A stretch of DNA of 39,020 bases from Myxococcales bacterium. Its GTDB lineage: Bacteria > Myxococcota_A > Polyangia > Polyangiales > Polyangiaceae. The stretch's first letter is position 1; the number at the start of each line of letters is the position of its first letter. The translations under genes and the position numbers were made by a program. Positions 7,925 to 16,728 of the stretch are shown here, in pieces. Location: positions 1-39,020 of the forward strand of contig JANXVA010000169.1 in NCBI GenBank assembly GCA_025351875.1. Reading direction: 5' to 3'. The notes under the pieces are model-generated. The model worked only from the letters and a program-made list of their open reading frames with translations. It had not been told where the DNA came from and ran no database searches.

Positions 7925-9340
7925 TCACCGAGGGCGAAGCGTCACGACGATCGGGTTGCCGGGCGGTGAGGTCACGAGGCGCACGAGCCCGGCGGCCTCC
8001 TCGACCTTGCAGCCTCCGCAGTCGACGCTCGCGCCTGCCGGGAAGAGACGGGCGGGCACGACGATCTCGGTGGCGGTCGACACCGTCGCATCGGGCTCCC
8101 ACGTGATCGTTGCCGTGTGCGTGCTCGGGTCGAACCCGTACGAGAGCAGCTTGCCCGCGACACGCTGGGGGTAAGGACGCGTGAGGACGTCCGCGAGCTC
8201 CTTCTTCTCCGAGCCGTCGGCGCGGAGGAGGCCGTAGCCGTCATCGCCCTTGTCGTAGGCCCAGTACGTGGTGCTGGCGCCGACCGCGCCCGCGCCGTCG
8301 TACGCGGCCGTCATGTACGCGGTGATGCCCGGCTGGCTCGGGTTCCCGCCGTACTCGCCGAGGAAGAGCGATGCGCCCATCGCGTCGGCCTCGGCGCGCA
8401 TGTCGGAGATCTTCTGCAGCATCGAGAGGCGGTGGTCCGGGTCGAACCCGGCGCCCGACTCGGCGCTCGGGTCGTACGCATGGGGCGCGTACACGACGCC
8501 GTCGAACGGCAGCTTGGGAAAGCCCGACGTGAAGCCGAGGTTGCGGCTCGCGCTCGGCTCGGCGAACACGAGCCAACCGGGGGCGACCGAACGAACGGCC
8601 TGCGTGACCTCATTGTAGAAAGGGGCGAGGCGGTCTGCTTCGAACGTGCTGAACGGGTACGTGCCCCAGAACGGCTCGTTGAGCGGATCGAAGCCGACGA
8701 TGTTGTCGTACTTCGCGAGCCTCGAAGCGAGCCGGCGCCAGGCCTCGACGAGGTGACCGCGCACGTCGGCGTTCGTCCAGAGCGTGTCGAAGCAGGCGCC
8801 GACGTTGGGATCGAGGCTGCCGAGAAACCACGGAGTCGTGGGCTTGAACGCGGCGTAGCGCGCGTCGTCGCACGTCCACTTCGGCGACCCGTCGCCGCCG
8901 AGGAAGCCCTCACCGTAGAGATCCTGATGCATGTCGATCACGACGAGCAGCCCGGCGTCACGCGCCCAGCCGATGCGCTCATCGACCGCGTTGATGTACG
9001 CGTCGTCGTAGGCGCCGCGCGTGGGCTCGAGTGCCGCCCACGTGACGAGGAAGCGTAGGGCGTTCATCCCCCAGTCGGTGCGGACGCGCGCGTAGTCGGC
9101 GGGCCCGAAATCGGAGAGGTAAGGCGTGTACTTGTGCGTCCCCGCCAGGTTCACGCCGCGGAGCACCACGGTGCGACCGCTCGGATCGCGGATGGCGCCG
9201 CCGTCGACGTAGAACGTGGAGGGGCGGGGAGACCTCGGGGCCGTCGCCTCGTCGGAGCTCGAGCCCTTGCAGCCGCCTGCCGCGGCGGTCAACGCCACGG
9301 CGAGCAGGCACGCCCCACATGAAGTCATCGAGGCCCCCAT
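7925..9340 (-). CDS. exported GH5-family glycoside hydrolase (endoglycoceramidase-like)
   Basis: The 471-residue protein has an export signal with a likely lipid-site Cys24 (AGGC). The TIM-barrel motifs are clear: LRGVNLAG (60-67), VIDMHQDLYGEG (134-145), the acid/base in DPLNEPF (Glu222) and the nucleophile in FLGEYGG (Glu329). A C-terminal beta domain (about 395-471) resembles the small domain found after GH5 barrels. The VIDMHQD motif and the C-terminal domain are typical of endoglycoceramidase-like GH5 members that cleave glycolipid or related glucosides; the substrate is inferred only. The frame is open far upstream, but the signal peptide fixes the start at ATG 9340 (or 9328). Confidence 0.9.
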   Translation of the reverse strand: MGASMTSCGACLLAVALTAAAGGCKGSSSDEATAPRSPRPSTFYVDGGAIRDPSGRTVVLRGVNLAGTHKYTPYLSDFGPADYARVRTDWGMNALRFLVTWAALEPTRGAYDDAYINAVDERIGWARDAGLLVVIDMHQDLYGEGFLGGDGSPKWTCDDARYAAFKPTTPWFLGSLDPNVGACFDTLWTNADVRGHLVEAWRRLASRLAKYDNIVGFDPLNEPFWGTYPFSTFEADRLAPFYNEVTQAVRSVAPGWLVFAEPSASRNLGFTSGFPKLPFDGVVYAPHAYDPSAESGAGFDPDHRLSMLQKISDMRAEADAMGASLFLGEYGGNPSQPGITAYMTAAYDGAGAVGASTTYWAYDKGDDGYGLLRADGSEKKELADVLTRPYPQRVAGKLLSYGFDPSTHTATITWEPDATVSTATEIVVPARLFPAGASVDCGGCKVEEAAGLVRLVTSPPGNPIVVTLRPR

Positions 9341-9409
9341 CGCGGCTCGGCTCTTAGCACCGCCCGCGGGGTGGTGGAATCGTTCGCGCGGGCCGGGCGT
9401 ATCCCTCGA

Positions 9410-10054
9410 ATGACGCGTCGCCGTAGGGGGTTCTTGCTGCTCGCGTGTGCGCTCGGTCTCGTCGTCGCCGGCGCAAATCTCGCGGTGCTTCATGGCGGGA
9501 GCACGGCGGGCGCTTCCGTCGGCGGCACGGCGAACTGCGCGGTGGTCCTGGGCGCGGGCCTGCGCGACGACGGCTCGCCCTCGGACGTGCTCCGCGATCG
9601 CCTCGACGAGTCGCTCGCCCTGTACCGAGCGGGTCGCGTCGGTCGGATCATCGTCAGCGGCGACCACCGCACGCCCGCCTACGACGAGCCGAATGCGATG
9701 CGTGCCTACCTCGAGGCGAACGGTGTCCCTGCGGAGGTAGTCTTCATGGACCACGCGGGACTCGATACCTACAGCTCGATGTGGCGGGCGCGGCACGTCT
9801 TCGGCGCGACGCGGATCGTGGTCGTCACGCAGCGGTTTCATCTCGCCCGCGCGGTGTGGAGCGCGCGCGCGCTCGGGATGCAAGCGGAAGGCAGCGCCGC
9901 CGACCGGCATGTGTACCGCGGGATCGCCTGGCTCCAGATGCGCGAGGTGATCTCGCGCACGAAGGCCGTTGTCGACGTCACCGTCGGGCGCACCCCACAT
10001 CACGACGGACCACCGATCGATCTCGGGGGCGACGGTCGCGTCACGGCGGGGTGA
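9410..10054 (+). CDS. SanA/YdcF-like DUF218 membrane-anchored protein
   Basis: From ATG 9410 the protein has 214 residues: an Arg-rich start, one membrane helix ([20 protein letters not shown]), and a DUF218 domain. Typical segments are [48 protein letters not shown], and [20 protein letters not shown]. Family members such as SanA affect envelope barrier function in enteric bacteria; the biochemical activity is not settled. A GTG at 9371 would add 13 residues before the membrane segment and is less likely. SelO follows 55 bases downstream on the same strand. Confidence 0.88.
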   Translation: MTRRRRGFLLLACALGLVVAGANLAVLHGGSTAGASVGGTANCAVVLGAGLRDDGSPSDVLRDRLDESLALYRAGRVGRIIVSGDHRTPAYDEPNAMRAYLEANGVPAEVVFMDHAGLDTYSSMWRARHVFGATRIVVVTQRFHLARAVWSARALGMQAEGSAADRHVYRGIAWLQMREVISRTKAVVDVTVGRTPHHDGPPIDLGGDGRVTAG

Positions 10055-10095
10055 CCTCGACCGTGGATCGCGCGGCGCGCGCGGCTCCGCTGCTC

Positions 10096-10101
10096 TACGC
10101 T
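10096..10101 (+). promoter_or_regulatory. putative -10 element of selO
   Basis: TACGCT (TAnnnT type) ends eight bases before ATG 10110 with no ribosome binding site between. The same hexamer, with seven bases spacing, precedes the gene at 27541. Confidence 0.4.
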
Positions 10102-10109
10102 ATCGGGTG

Positions 10110-11585
10110 ATGACGTTCTCGTTCGACAACACCTACGCGCGGCAGCCCGATCGCTTCTACGCCCGCGTCGCTCCGACGAAGGTCAAGGAGCCGCGGCTCG
10201 TGAAGATCAATCGCGCGCTCGCCGAGCTCCTCTCGCTGGACGCCCGTGCGCTCGCCTCGCCCGAGGGAGCTCAGCTGCTCTCCGGCAACACGCTCCCGCC
10301 CGGTGCCGACCCGATTGCCCTCGCGTACGCGGGTCATCAGTTCGGCGGCTTCTCACGGCAGCTCGGGGACGGTCGAGCGATTCTACTCGGCGAGATCGTC
10401 GGGACCGACGGAAAGCGGCGCGACATTCAGCTCAAGGGCTCCGGACGGACCCCCTTCTCTCGCGGCGGCGACGGTCGCGCGGCGCTCGGGCCGGTGCTGC
10501 GCGAGTACCTCGTGAGCGAGGCGATGGCCGCGCTGGGCATTCCGACGACGCGCGCGCTCGCGGTGGTCACGACCGGTGAGCCGGTCCTCCGCGACGAAGG
10601 GCCGCTGCCCGGCGCCGTGCTCACCCGCGTGGCCGAGGGCCACCTGCGCGTCGGGACCTTCGAGTATTTCGCGGCGCGCGACGACAGCGAGGCACTCTCG
10701 ACGCTCGCGACGTACGCGCTCGCTCGGCACTATCCAGAGGTGGCCGGCACCGGCAACGACGCGCTGGCCCTGCTCGAGGGCGTCATCGCCGCCCAGGCAC
10801 GCCTCGTCGCGCTCTGGCTCGGCGTCGGCTTCGTGCACGGGGTGATGAACACCGACAATACCTCGATTTCCGGCGAGACGATCGACTACGGCCCGTGCGC
10901 GTTCCTCGACGAGTACGACCCGAAGAAGAAATTCAGCTCGATCGACCGAGGCGGTCGCTATGCGTTCGCGAACCAACCCGGCATCGCGCAATGGAACCTC
11001 ACGCGGCTCGCGGAGGCGCTCTTGCCCCTCCTGCATGACGACGAGGAAGAGGCAACCCGTCTAGCGACGAAGCGCCTCGAAGGCTTCCCGGCGCTCTTCG
11101 AAGCCGCGCATGGCCGGGTCATGCGCGCCAAGCTCGGCCTCACGCACGAGGAGGACGACGACAAGGCGCTCGCAGAGGATCTGCTCGAGCGGCTCGCCTC
11201 GAATGGTGTAGATTACACTTTGTTCTTCCGCGCGCTCTGCGCCGCTGGCGCGAGCACCGACGCCGACGCACAGGTCGCTGCGTCGTTCGCGAACGCGGGC
11301 GCCTTCCACGAATGGGCCGAGCGATGGCGGGCGCGCCTCGCCCGAGAGGAGCTCGAGCCCCAGGCCCGCGCGGCTGCGATGCGGCGTGCGAACCCCGCGT
11401 TCATCCCGCGCAACCACCGCGTCGAGGAGATGATCCACGCCGCCGTCCAGAAGAGCGATTTTGCGCCGTTCGATCGGCTGCTTGCCGTGCTCGTGCGGCC
11501 ATACGACGACCAGCCCGAGCACGCCGAGCTCGCCAGGCCCCCGCTCCCCGAGGAGCGGGTGCGGGCTACGTTCTGCGGGACGTGA
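10110..11585 (+). CDS. selO: SelO protein adenylyltransferase (pseudokinase fold)
   Basis: SelO transfers AMP from ATP to Ser, Thr or Tyr of target proteins and is linked to redox stress. The 491-residue protein matches the family along its length: [20 protein letters not shown] (71-90), [20 protein letters not shown] (105-124) with the conserved Lys109, [10 protein letters not shown] (241-250) with Asp249/Asn250, and IDYGPC with Asp259. These correspond to the catalytic Lys, metal-binding Asn and Asp residues known in bacterial SelO. The C-terminus is FCGT, with Cys where animal SelO has selenocysteine. The frame extends upstream, but ATG 10110 begins exactly at the conserved SFDNTYAR N-terminus. 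Confidence 0.96.
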   Translation: MTFSFDNTYARQPDRFYARVAPTKVKEPRLVKINRALAELLSLDARALASPEGAQLLSGNTLPPGADPIALAYAGHQFGGFSRQLGDGRAILLGEIVGTDGKRRDIQLKGSGRTPFSRGGDGRAALGPVLREYLVSEAMAALGIPTTRALAVVTTGEPVLRDEGPLPGAVLTRVAEGHLRVGTFEYFAARDDSEALSTLATYALARHYPEVAGTGNDALALLEGVIAAQARLVALWLGVGFVHGVMNTDNTSISGETIDYGPCAFLDEYDPKKKFSSIDRGGRYAFANQPGIAQWNLTRLAEALLPLLHDDEEEATRLATKRLEGFPALFEAAHGRVMRAKLGLTHEEDDDKALAEDLLERLASNGVDYTLFFRALCAAGASTDADAQVAASFANAGAFHEWAERWRARLAREELEPQARAAAMRRANPAFIPRNHRVEEMIHAAVQKSDFAPFDRLLAVLVRPYDDQPEHAELARPPLPEERVRATFCGT

Positions 11586-11594
11586 GCGCCTCGC

Positions 11595-12761
11595 TCAGGC
11601 GCGCATCGCTTCGATGGGGCTGACGCGCGCCGCGCGGATGGCGGGCAGGAAACCGCCGACGACACCCATGAAGCCGGCGAGGAAGACGGACCGCATCAGG
11701 ATCGCGGGTGTGGGCTCGAAGGAGAAGACGATCTCTGACCACGTCCCGGCGTTGAGCATCGTGATCTTCACGAACTGGAGACCCAATGACGCGATCGCGC
11801 CGACGCCCCCGCCCAGGAACGCGAGGGCAGTCGACTCGAGCAAGAACGACGTGAGGATGCTCGAACGCGAGAAGCCGAGCGCTCGAAGGGTGCCGATCTC
11901 GCGCTGCCGGTTGGCGACCTGCGCGTTCATCGTGATGGTTGCCCCGATCATCGCACCGATCGAGAAGAGCACGGCGATCATGGTCCCCATGATGGTGAGA
12001 AAATCGGCGGTCATCTCGGATTGCTTCGCGTAGTAGTCGGCCTCGCGCTGCACGTTGAGACCGAGCTGGCGGTCTTGCTCGATGAGCGCCTTGAACGCGT
12101 CGAACTTGCCCGCGGCATCGAGGCGGACGCGCACGCTCGAGACGTAACCTTCGCGGCCGAAGGCCGTTCGTGCCGTGTGGAGATCGCACCAGACCTCGGA
12201 CTCGAACGAAGAGCCGCCGTCCGCGAAGACTCCGACGACCTTCACGGGCCGGTTCTTCTTGATCTCGAAGGACTGCCCGAGCTCGAGGCCCTTGAAGCGG
12301 CCACGGATGCCCGCGCCGACGACGACCTCGTCGGTGCCGGGAGCCGCCGCGCGGCCCTCCGTGATCTTCGCGGAGCTGCGGAACGCGAAGACGTCCTCCG
12401 GGACGCCGCGCACGGTCACGTTGGAGACGCCGCCCACGGTTCCGACCTTCTCGAGCAGGACGACGACCAGCACCTCGCCGACGCCCGGCGGCTTCTTCGA
12501 GGCGCCGATCTGCGCGGCCTGCGCGAGGATCAGGTTGACCTGACTCTCCTCGATGCCGCTCTCCATTTCGGAGGAGGAGCCCCTGCGCATGACGATCGCG
12601 TTCTCTGGCGCGGCGGAGCGACCGAGGGTCTTCTTGATGCCGTTGCCGAGCATCTGTGCGGCCGCGAAGACGAACACGACGAGGGCGAGGCCGAAGGCGG
12701 CGGCGATCGTCGTCGTCTTGCGGACGACGAGGTTACGGTAGTTGTACCTGACCGGGATCAT
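11595..12761 (-). CDS. MacB/FtsX-type ABC transporter permease (second in operon)
   Basis: The 388-residue protein has the topology of MacB-like permeases: one N-terminal membrane helix (about 18-38), a large periplasmic domain (about 40-265, including VTVRGVPEDVFAF and VVGAGIRGRF), and three C-terminal helices in the FtsX domain ending with GFLPAIRAARVSPIEAMRA. The conserved cytoplasmic segment NRQREIGTLRALGFSR couples to the ATPase. It is the last gene of the leftward operon, six bases after the other permease. The two permeases presumably form a heterodimer. The substrate is unknown; MacB-type systems move lipoproteins, peptides, drugs or siderophores. Confidence 0.9.
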   Translation of the reverse strand: MIPVRYNYRNLVVRKTTTIAAAFGLALVVFVFAAAQMLGNGIKKTLGRSAAPENAIVMRRGSSSEMESGIEESQVNLILAQAAQIGASKKPPGVGEVLVVVLLEKVGTVGGVSNVTVRGVPEDVFAFRSSAKITEGRAAAPGTDEVVVGAGIRGRFKGLELGQSFEIKKNRPVKVVGVFADGGSSFESEVWCDLHTARTAFGREGYVSSVRVRLDAAGKFDAFKALIEQDRQLGLNVQREADYYAKQSEMTADFLTIMGTMIAVLFSIGAMIGATITMNAQVANRQREIGTLRALGFSRSSILTSFLLESTALAFLGGGVGAIASLGLQFVKITMLNAGTWSEIVFSFEPTPAILMRSVFLAGFMGVVGGFLPAIRAARVSPIEAMRA

Positions 12762-12767
12762 GATGCC

Positions 12768-13937
12768 TCAGCCGACTCGCCGGAGGGCGTCGGTAACGGA
12801 GATGCGTCCGGCCTGGATCGCGGGGATGAGCGCGGCCGTCGTCGCGAGGACGACGGCGATGACGCCCGCCGCGATGGCCACCTGGGGCTCGACGCGGAAG
12901 TACGGGAACCACGCCGACATGTTCTCCTCGATGGCCTTGCCCATGAGCCCGTTCACGAACGGGTAGGCGATGCCGACGCCGACCGCACCGGCGATGATGC
13001 CGAGCACCACGGCCTCGCCGAGCACGAAGAACCGTATGTGCCAGGGCAAGAACCCGATCGCGCGGAGCACCGCGTACTCGCGCGTGCGCTCGCGGACGCC
13101 CATGGCGATCGTGTTGCCGAGGATCATCAGCATGATGACGAGGATGATGATCGAGACGATGTCGAGCACGGTCAGAATCGCACCGAACATGGCCATGAAG
13201 GAGAGCTGCATGTTGCGCTCGCTCATGGTCACGGTCTGCGTGTCGCGTTCGTCGAAGATCTTGTCGACCTTCGCGGAGATGTCGGCGCTCTTCGACGGGT
13301 CGTCGACGCGCGTCATGACCCAGCCGATCGTGTCTCGGCGAGCCTCTGGCAGGAGGTCGTTCATGTACTGCCAGTGGAAGAGGAACTGCGAGCGATCGAG
13401 GGACTTTCGCGCCGCGGTGTAGATGCCGTCGATCTGGAACTCCCAGTCACCCGGATAGATGCTGCCCTGGAGGATGTACTTGTCGCCGACCTTGAGGTGC
13501 AGCTTCTTGGCGAGGACATCGCCGACGATCGCGCCCTTCTTGTCGCCGAGCCAGCGCGTCTTCGACTCCTCGTCGAGGACGAGCTCGTCCATCACGGGGA
13601 GGAACGACGGGGCGTCGACGGCGAGCGTGGCGAAGAACTCGTTGGGCTTGCCCGGATCCTTGCCGCCGAACCAGTTGGCCCACGTGGCCTGCTTCACGCC
13701 GGGGACGTTGCGGATGTCATCGATGTAGCGCTTGGGCAGCTGCATGATGAAGGAGACCTTGTGGCGCGTGCCGAGGCGGTCCTTGGCCGCGTACTCGGCG
13801 CCGACCTCCCACGAGGAGAGGACGGTGCGCAGCATCACGAACGCGATGAGCGCGACGGCCGCGCCGAGCACCGTGAGGATCGTGCGCAGCCAGTTGCGAC
13901 CGAGGTTGCGCGCCGCGATGAGGAACAGCCCGCTCAT
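12768..13937 (-). CDS. MacB/FtsX-type ABC transporter permease (first in operon)
   Basis: The 389-residue protein starts [20 protein letters not shown], typical of the family, with a first membrane helix at about 17-40, a periplasmic domain to about residue 255, and three helices including VLDIVSIIILVIMLMILGN. The coupling segment is RTREYAVLRAIGFLPW, and the end reads AIQAGRISVTDALRRVG. Its ATG overlaps the TGA of the ATPase gene by four bases (ATGA), a sign of translational coupling. It differs in sequence from the following permease, which suggests a heteromeric exporter rather than a recent duplication. Confidence 0.9.
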   Translation of the reverse strand: MSGLFLIAARNLGRNWLRTILTVLGAAVALIAFVMLRTVLSSWEVGAEYAAKDRLGTRHKVSFIMQLPKRYIDDIRNVPGVKQATWANWFGGKDPGKPNEFFATLAVDAPSFLPVMDELVLDEESKTRWLGDKKGAIVGDVLAKKLHLKVGDKYILQGSIYPGDWEFQIDGIYTAARKSLDRSQFLFHWQYMNDLLPEARRDTIGWVMTRVDDPSKSADISAKVDKIFDERDTQTVTMSERNMQLSFMAMFGAILTVLDIVSIIILVIMLMILGNTIAMGVRERTREYAVLRAIGFLPWHIRFFVLGEAVVLGIIAGAVGVGIAYPFVNGLMGKAIEENMSAWFPYFRVEPQVAIAAGVIAVVLATTAALIPAIQAGRISVTDALRRVG

Positions 13938-14704
13938 TCGAGCTTGCCCTTGTTGAGGTGGCGCGTGGCGGTCGCGCGATCCGCGGCGGCCGGATCGTGC
14001 GTCACCATCAGGATGGTCTTCTTGAATTCCTGATTGAGCTTCGTGAGGAGGGTGAGGATGTCGTCGGCGGCCTTGCGATCGAGGTCGCCGGTGGGCTCGT
14101 CGGCGACGATGATCGTCGGGTCGTTGACGATGGCGCGCGCGATCGCGACCCGCTGTTCCTGGCCGCCGGAGAGCTGTCGCGGGTAGTGACCCATGCGATC
14201 TTCCAGGCCGACGACGCGCAGCGCCGTCTGCGCGCGCTTCTTGCGGTCGGCCGACCCGAGCTTCGTGAGGAGCAGCGGCAGCTCGACGTTCTCGAGCGCG
14301 GTGAGCACCGGCATCAGGTTGTAGGCCTGGAAGATGAACCCGATGTGACGCGACCGGAAGCGCGCGAGGTCGCCGTCGCTCATCGTCGAGAGGTCGTTGC
14401 CGGCGACCTTGGCGGAGCCGCTGGTCGGGCGGTCGAGCCCGGCGATGAGATTGAGGAGCGTCGACTTGCCGGAGCCCGAGGGACCCATGAGCGCCTCGAA
14501 GGCGCCCTCGTGCACGTCGAGCGTGAGGCCGTCGAGCACGGTGAGCGGCTCCTTGCCGCGCACGAACGTCTTGGTGACGCCCTTGAGCTCGATGATGGTC
14601 TTCATGGCCGGCGGAACGGCGCTCTTGCGGTACTGCTCCGGGACGACGACCTGCTGCGTGTCCGAGGCAAGCGGTTCGTGCTCGTTTTCCGTCTCAGTGC
14701 TCAC
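13934..14704 (-). CDS. ABC transporter ATP-binding protein of the MacB/LolD type
   Basis: The 256-residue ATPase has Walker A GPSGSGKS (74-81), the Q-loop [10 protein letters not shown], the signature [14 protein letters not shown], Walker [13 protein letters not shown] and the H-loop His in MVTHD. The set and spacing are those of the LolD/MacB-type family. An N-terminal extension of 33 residues precedes the usual start [17 protein letters not shown] 14605 could be the true start. The GTG at 14704 overlaps the TGA of the adaptor gene (GTGA), which favours the longer protein. It would power export by the two permeases and the adaptor. Confidence 0.93.
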   Translation of the reverse strand: MSTETENEHEPLASDTQQVVVPEQYRKSAVPPAMKTIIELKGVTKTFVRGKEPLTVLDGLTLDVHEGAFEALMGPSGSGKSTLLNLIAGLDRPTSGSAKVAGNDLSTMSDGDLARFRSRHIGFIFQAYNLMPVLTALENVELPLLLTKLGSADRKKRAQTALRVVGLEDRMGHYPRQLSGGQEQRVAIARAIVNDPTIIVADEPTGDLDRKAADDILTLLTKLNQEFKKTILMVTHDPAAADRATATRHLNKGKLE

Positions 14705-15966
14705 TTGTCCGTCTCCTTGATTCGCTGACCGTCCGTCGTCTCGCTGGTGGGCTTTGCGACGACCTTCACGCCGGCTGCGGGGCCGTCCAGCAGCTCCACG
14801 GCCGACCCGCCGACCGGACCGCCGACCTTTACCGGAACTGCGTGTAGTTTCCCCGAATCGACCACGAAGACGACCTTCTCTGCGCCGCGGTCGACGATCG
14901 CCTCGGCGGCGACGACTCGCTTCGGGGCCTCCTTGAGGGCTGCGTCGGTGATGGGCTTGGAGAGGAAGCTGACGCGCGCGCTCATCTCGGGGAGCACGTT
15001 CTCGGGGTCGTCGGCGAACTTCACCTTGACGACGACCGTCGCCTTCGCGCGGTTGACGCGCTGGCCGAGCTCGGTGGCGACGCCGCGGTAGCGCTTGTTG
15101 GGGTACGCATCGAGGACGATCTCGCAGGGGCCGCCGAGCTTCACGAGGTGGAGGCGGGTCTCCGGGACGTCGGTCTCGACCATGAGGCTCTTGAAATCGA
15201 CGATCTCGGCGACGAGGCCGATGTTGCCGATGCCGCCGACGAACTCTCCGACCGTCGCAGGCTTCGTGACGATGCGGCCGCCGATGGGCGCGACGATGAT
15301 GCGATCCTTGAGGCCGACGCCGAAGGTGCCGACGTCTGCCTGGGCGGCGTGCGCCTCGGCCTCGGAGGCCTTCACGGCCTCGCGGAGCGCGGACTCGCGG
15401 GCGACGAGGTTGTCGAGGTTCGCGCGCCCGACGGCGCCGCTCGCGACGAGCGACTTCTCGCGCTCGACCTGCTGCGTGACCTCGGCGAGGTTCGCGCGCG
15501 CCGTGGACACCCGCGCGCTGGCGACACCGACGCGCGACGAGGCGGCGACGATCTGGCTCTTCTGATCGGCGTCCTCGAGCTGCGCGAGGACGTCGCCCTC
15601 CTTGACGGTGTCGCCTTCGCTGACGAGGACCTTGGAGAGGCGACCAGGCAGCTTGGAGCCGACCTTGGAGGTGCGCTGGGGGATGACGTAACCGGCGGCG
15701 GTGATCTGGACCTCCGCTTGCGAGGGCGAGATGAGGGCGATCTCGGTGGTCTTCACCTCCTGCTTGAGGATCTGACCTTCGAGCTTCGTCCAGCCGAACC
15801 AGCCGGCGCCGGCGATCGCGAGGACGACGGCGAGCGGGACGACCACGCGCGTGAGGCTGGAGCCCGAGCCGGGCGTGCGTGGAGAGGAGCCGCGCGACGG
15901 GCGCGAGGGGTCGTCGCCGCGGTCGATACGGAGAGATGCGAGGTCGGAGCTGAGCTGGTCGGACAC
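14701..15966 (-). CDS. periplasmic adaptor (HlyD/MacA-type) of the ABC exporter
   Basis: From GTG 15966 the protein has 421 residues. A disordered N-terminus is followed by a membrane helix (about 50-70, VVVPLAVVLAIAGAGWFGW), then the barrel-sandwich/lipoyl half GYVIPQRTSKVGSKLPGRL, a helical hairpin (about 135-225) and the second lipoyl half RIIVAPIGGRIVTKPATVGE, with beta-barrel and membrane-proximal domains after it. This is the standard order for membrane fusion proteins that link inner-membrane pumps to an outer-membrane channel. The frame is open far upstream, but nothing before 15966 resembles the family. No outer-membrane channel gene lies nearby, so a shared TolC-type partner is inferred. 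Confidence 0.9.
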   Translation of the reverse strand: MSDQLSSDLASLRIDRGDDPSRPSRGSSPRTPGSGSSLTRVVVPLAVVLAIAGAGWFGWTKLEGQILKQEVKTTEIALISPSQAEVQITAAGYVIPQRTSKVGSKLPGRLSKVLVSEGDTVKEGDVLAQLEDADQKSQIVAASSRVGVASARVSTARANLAEVTQQVEREKSLVASGAVGRANLDNLVARESALREAVKASEAEAHAAQADVGTFGVGLKDRIIVAPIGGRIVTKPATVGEFVGGIGNIGLVAEIVDFKSLMVETDVPETRLHLVKLGGPCEIVLDAYPNKRYRGVATELGQRVNRAKATVVVKVKFADDPENVLPEMSARVSFLSKPITDAALKEAPKRVVAAEAIVDRGAEKVVFVVDSGKLHAVPVKVGGPVGGSAVELLDGPAAGVKVVAKPTSETTDGQRIKETDK

Positions 15967-16037
15967 GGGACTCGGGGCCGGCGTAGCACGTTCCCGTGGG
16001 GGCGAAAGCGGTCGGGTGGGGAGGCGAAAGATTTGGA

Positions 16038-16043
16038 TAGGAT
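16038..16043 (+). promoter_or_regulatory. putative -10 element placing the start at GTG 16051
   Basis: TAGGAT ends exactly seven bases before GTG 16051. It overlaps the upstream ATG at 16042, so that ATG would not be transcribed fully. The same hexamer and spacing occur at 17525-17530. Confidence 0.45.
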
Positions 16044-16050
16044 GGCGTTC

Positions 16051-16677
16051 GTGAACAAGACGTTCGGTCGGGTCGCGTGCGCGGTTGCCGTGGTGGTCCT
16101 CGCGGGGGGCGGGGGGCTCGCGTGCGGGGACGGGAGGCCGCCCGAGGCGCCGACCACGCCGGCGAAGACGGCGTCGAGCGGGTCGAGCGTGGAGCAGTAC
16201 TTTCCGCTCGAAGAGGGGCGCATCTACAACTACGTCACGAGCGAGGGCGGCGAGACGGGGATGCTCGTCGCGAAGGTGCATCGAACGGATGCGTCGCACG
16301 GCGAGCTTCGGCTCTCGAATGCGACGAAGCGCTTCGTGTACTCGCCCGCAGGAGTTGCTTACGACAACGGGCTCTTCATCCTGAAGGCGCCGCTCGAGGT
16401 CGGCGCGACCTGGCCCGGCGAGCACGGCGGTACGACGCGGGTAGCCTCGGTGGACGCCTCGCCGAAGGTCGTGGCGGGGAGCTACAGCGGGTGCGTGCAG
16501 ACCGTCGAAGAGGGCGGCAGGCCGCCGGGGTCGAAGTTCGTGACGACGTACTGTCCAGGCGTCGGCATGGTGCTGCTCGACGTGCAGGCGGCGGGCGGCG
16601 AGGCGAAGGCGGAGCTCAGGAGCTACGGCGCGCCGGTGAAGATCGACATGACGCCGACGGCGCCGACTCCGCCGTGA
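16051..16677 (+). CDS. small putative lipoprotein
   Basis: From GTG 16051 the protein has 208 residues, starting MNKTFGRVACAVAVVVLAGG, a compact export signal ending near LACGDG (Cys25). A mature beta-rich domain follows (EQYFPLEEGRIYNYVTSEGG, GVAYDNGLFILKAPLEVGATW), with a conserved-looking Cys in YSGCVQTVEEGG and another in TTYCPGVGMV. The segments YFPLEEGRIYNYV and TYCPGVGMV resemble secreted proteins of unknown function from delta-type proteobacteria. ATG 16042 is the conventional alternative start, but it overlaps the putative -10 element. It is divergent from the ABC exporter operon. Confidence 0.8.
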   Translation: MNKTFGRVACAVAVVVLAGGGGLACGDGRPPEAPTTPAKTASSGSSVEQYFPLEEGRIYNYVTSEGGETGMLVAKVHRTDASHGELRLSNATKRFVYSPAGVAYDNGLFILKAPLEVGATWPGEHGGTTRVASVDASPKVVAGSYSGCVQTVEEGGRPPGSKFVTTYCPGVGMVLLDVQAAGGEAKAELRSYGAPVKIDMTPTAPTPP

Positions 16678-16728
16678 GGAGCGCCGCCGCGCGCGCGATG
16701 CAACAGAGCGCGGATAGGACGGGCACCC

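Noticed and set aside
10383-11036. A 217-residue minus-strand frame within selO
   Set aside because: The plus strand is unmistakably SelO over its entire length.
12021-14033. A 670-residue open frame on the plus strand opposite the ABC permeases and ATPase
   Set aside because: It is the antisense of well-recognised permease and ATPase genes; its product is a charged, low-complexity Arg/Glu/Asp text with no motif, a known artefact of high-GC coding.
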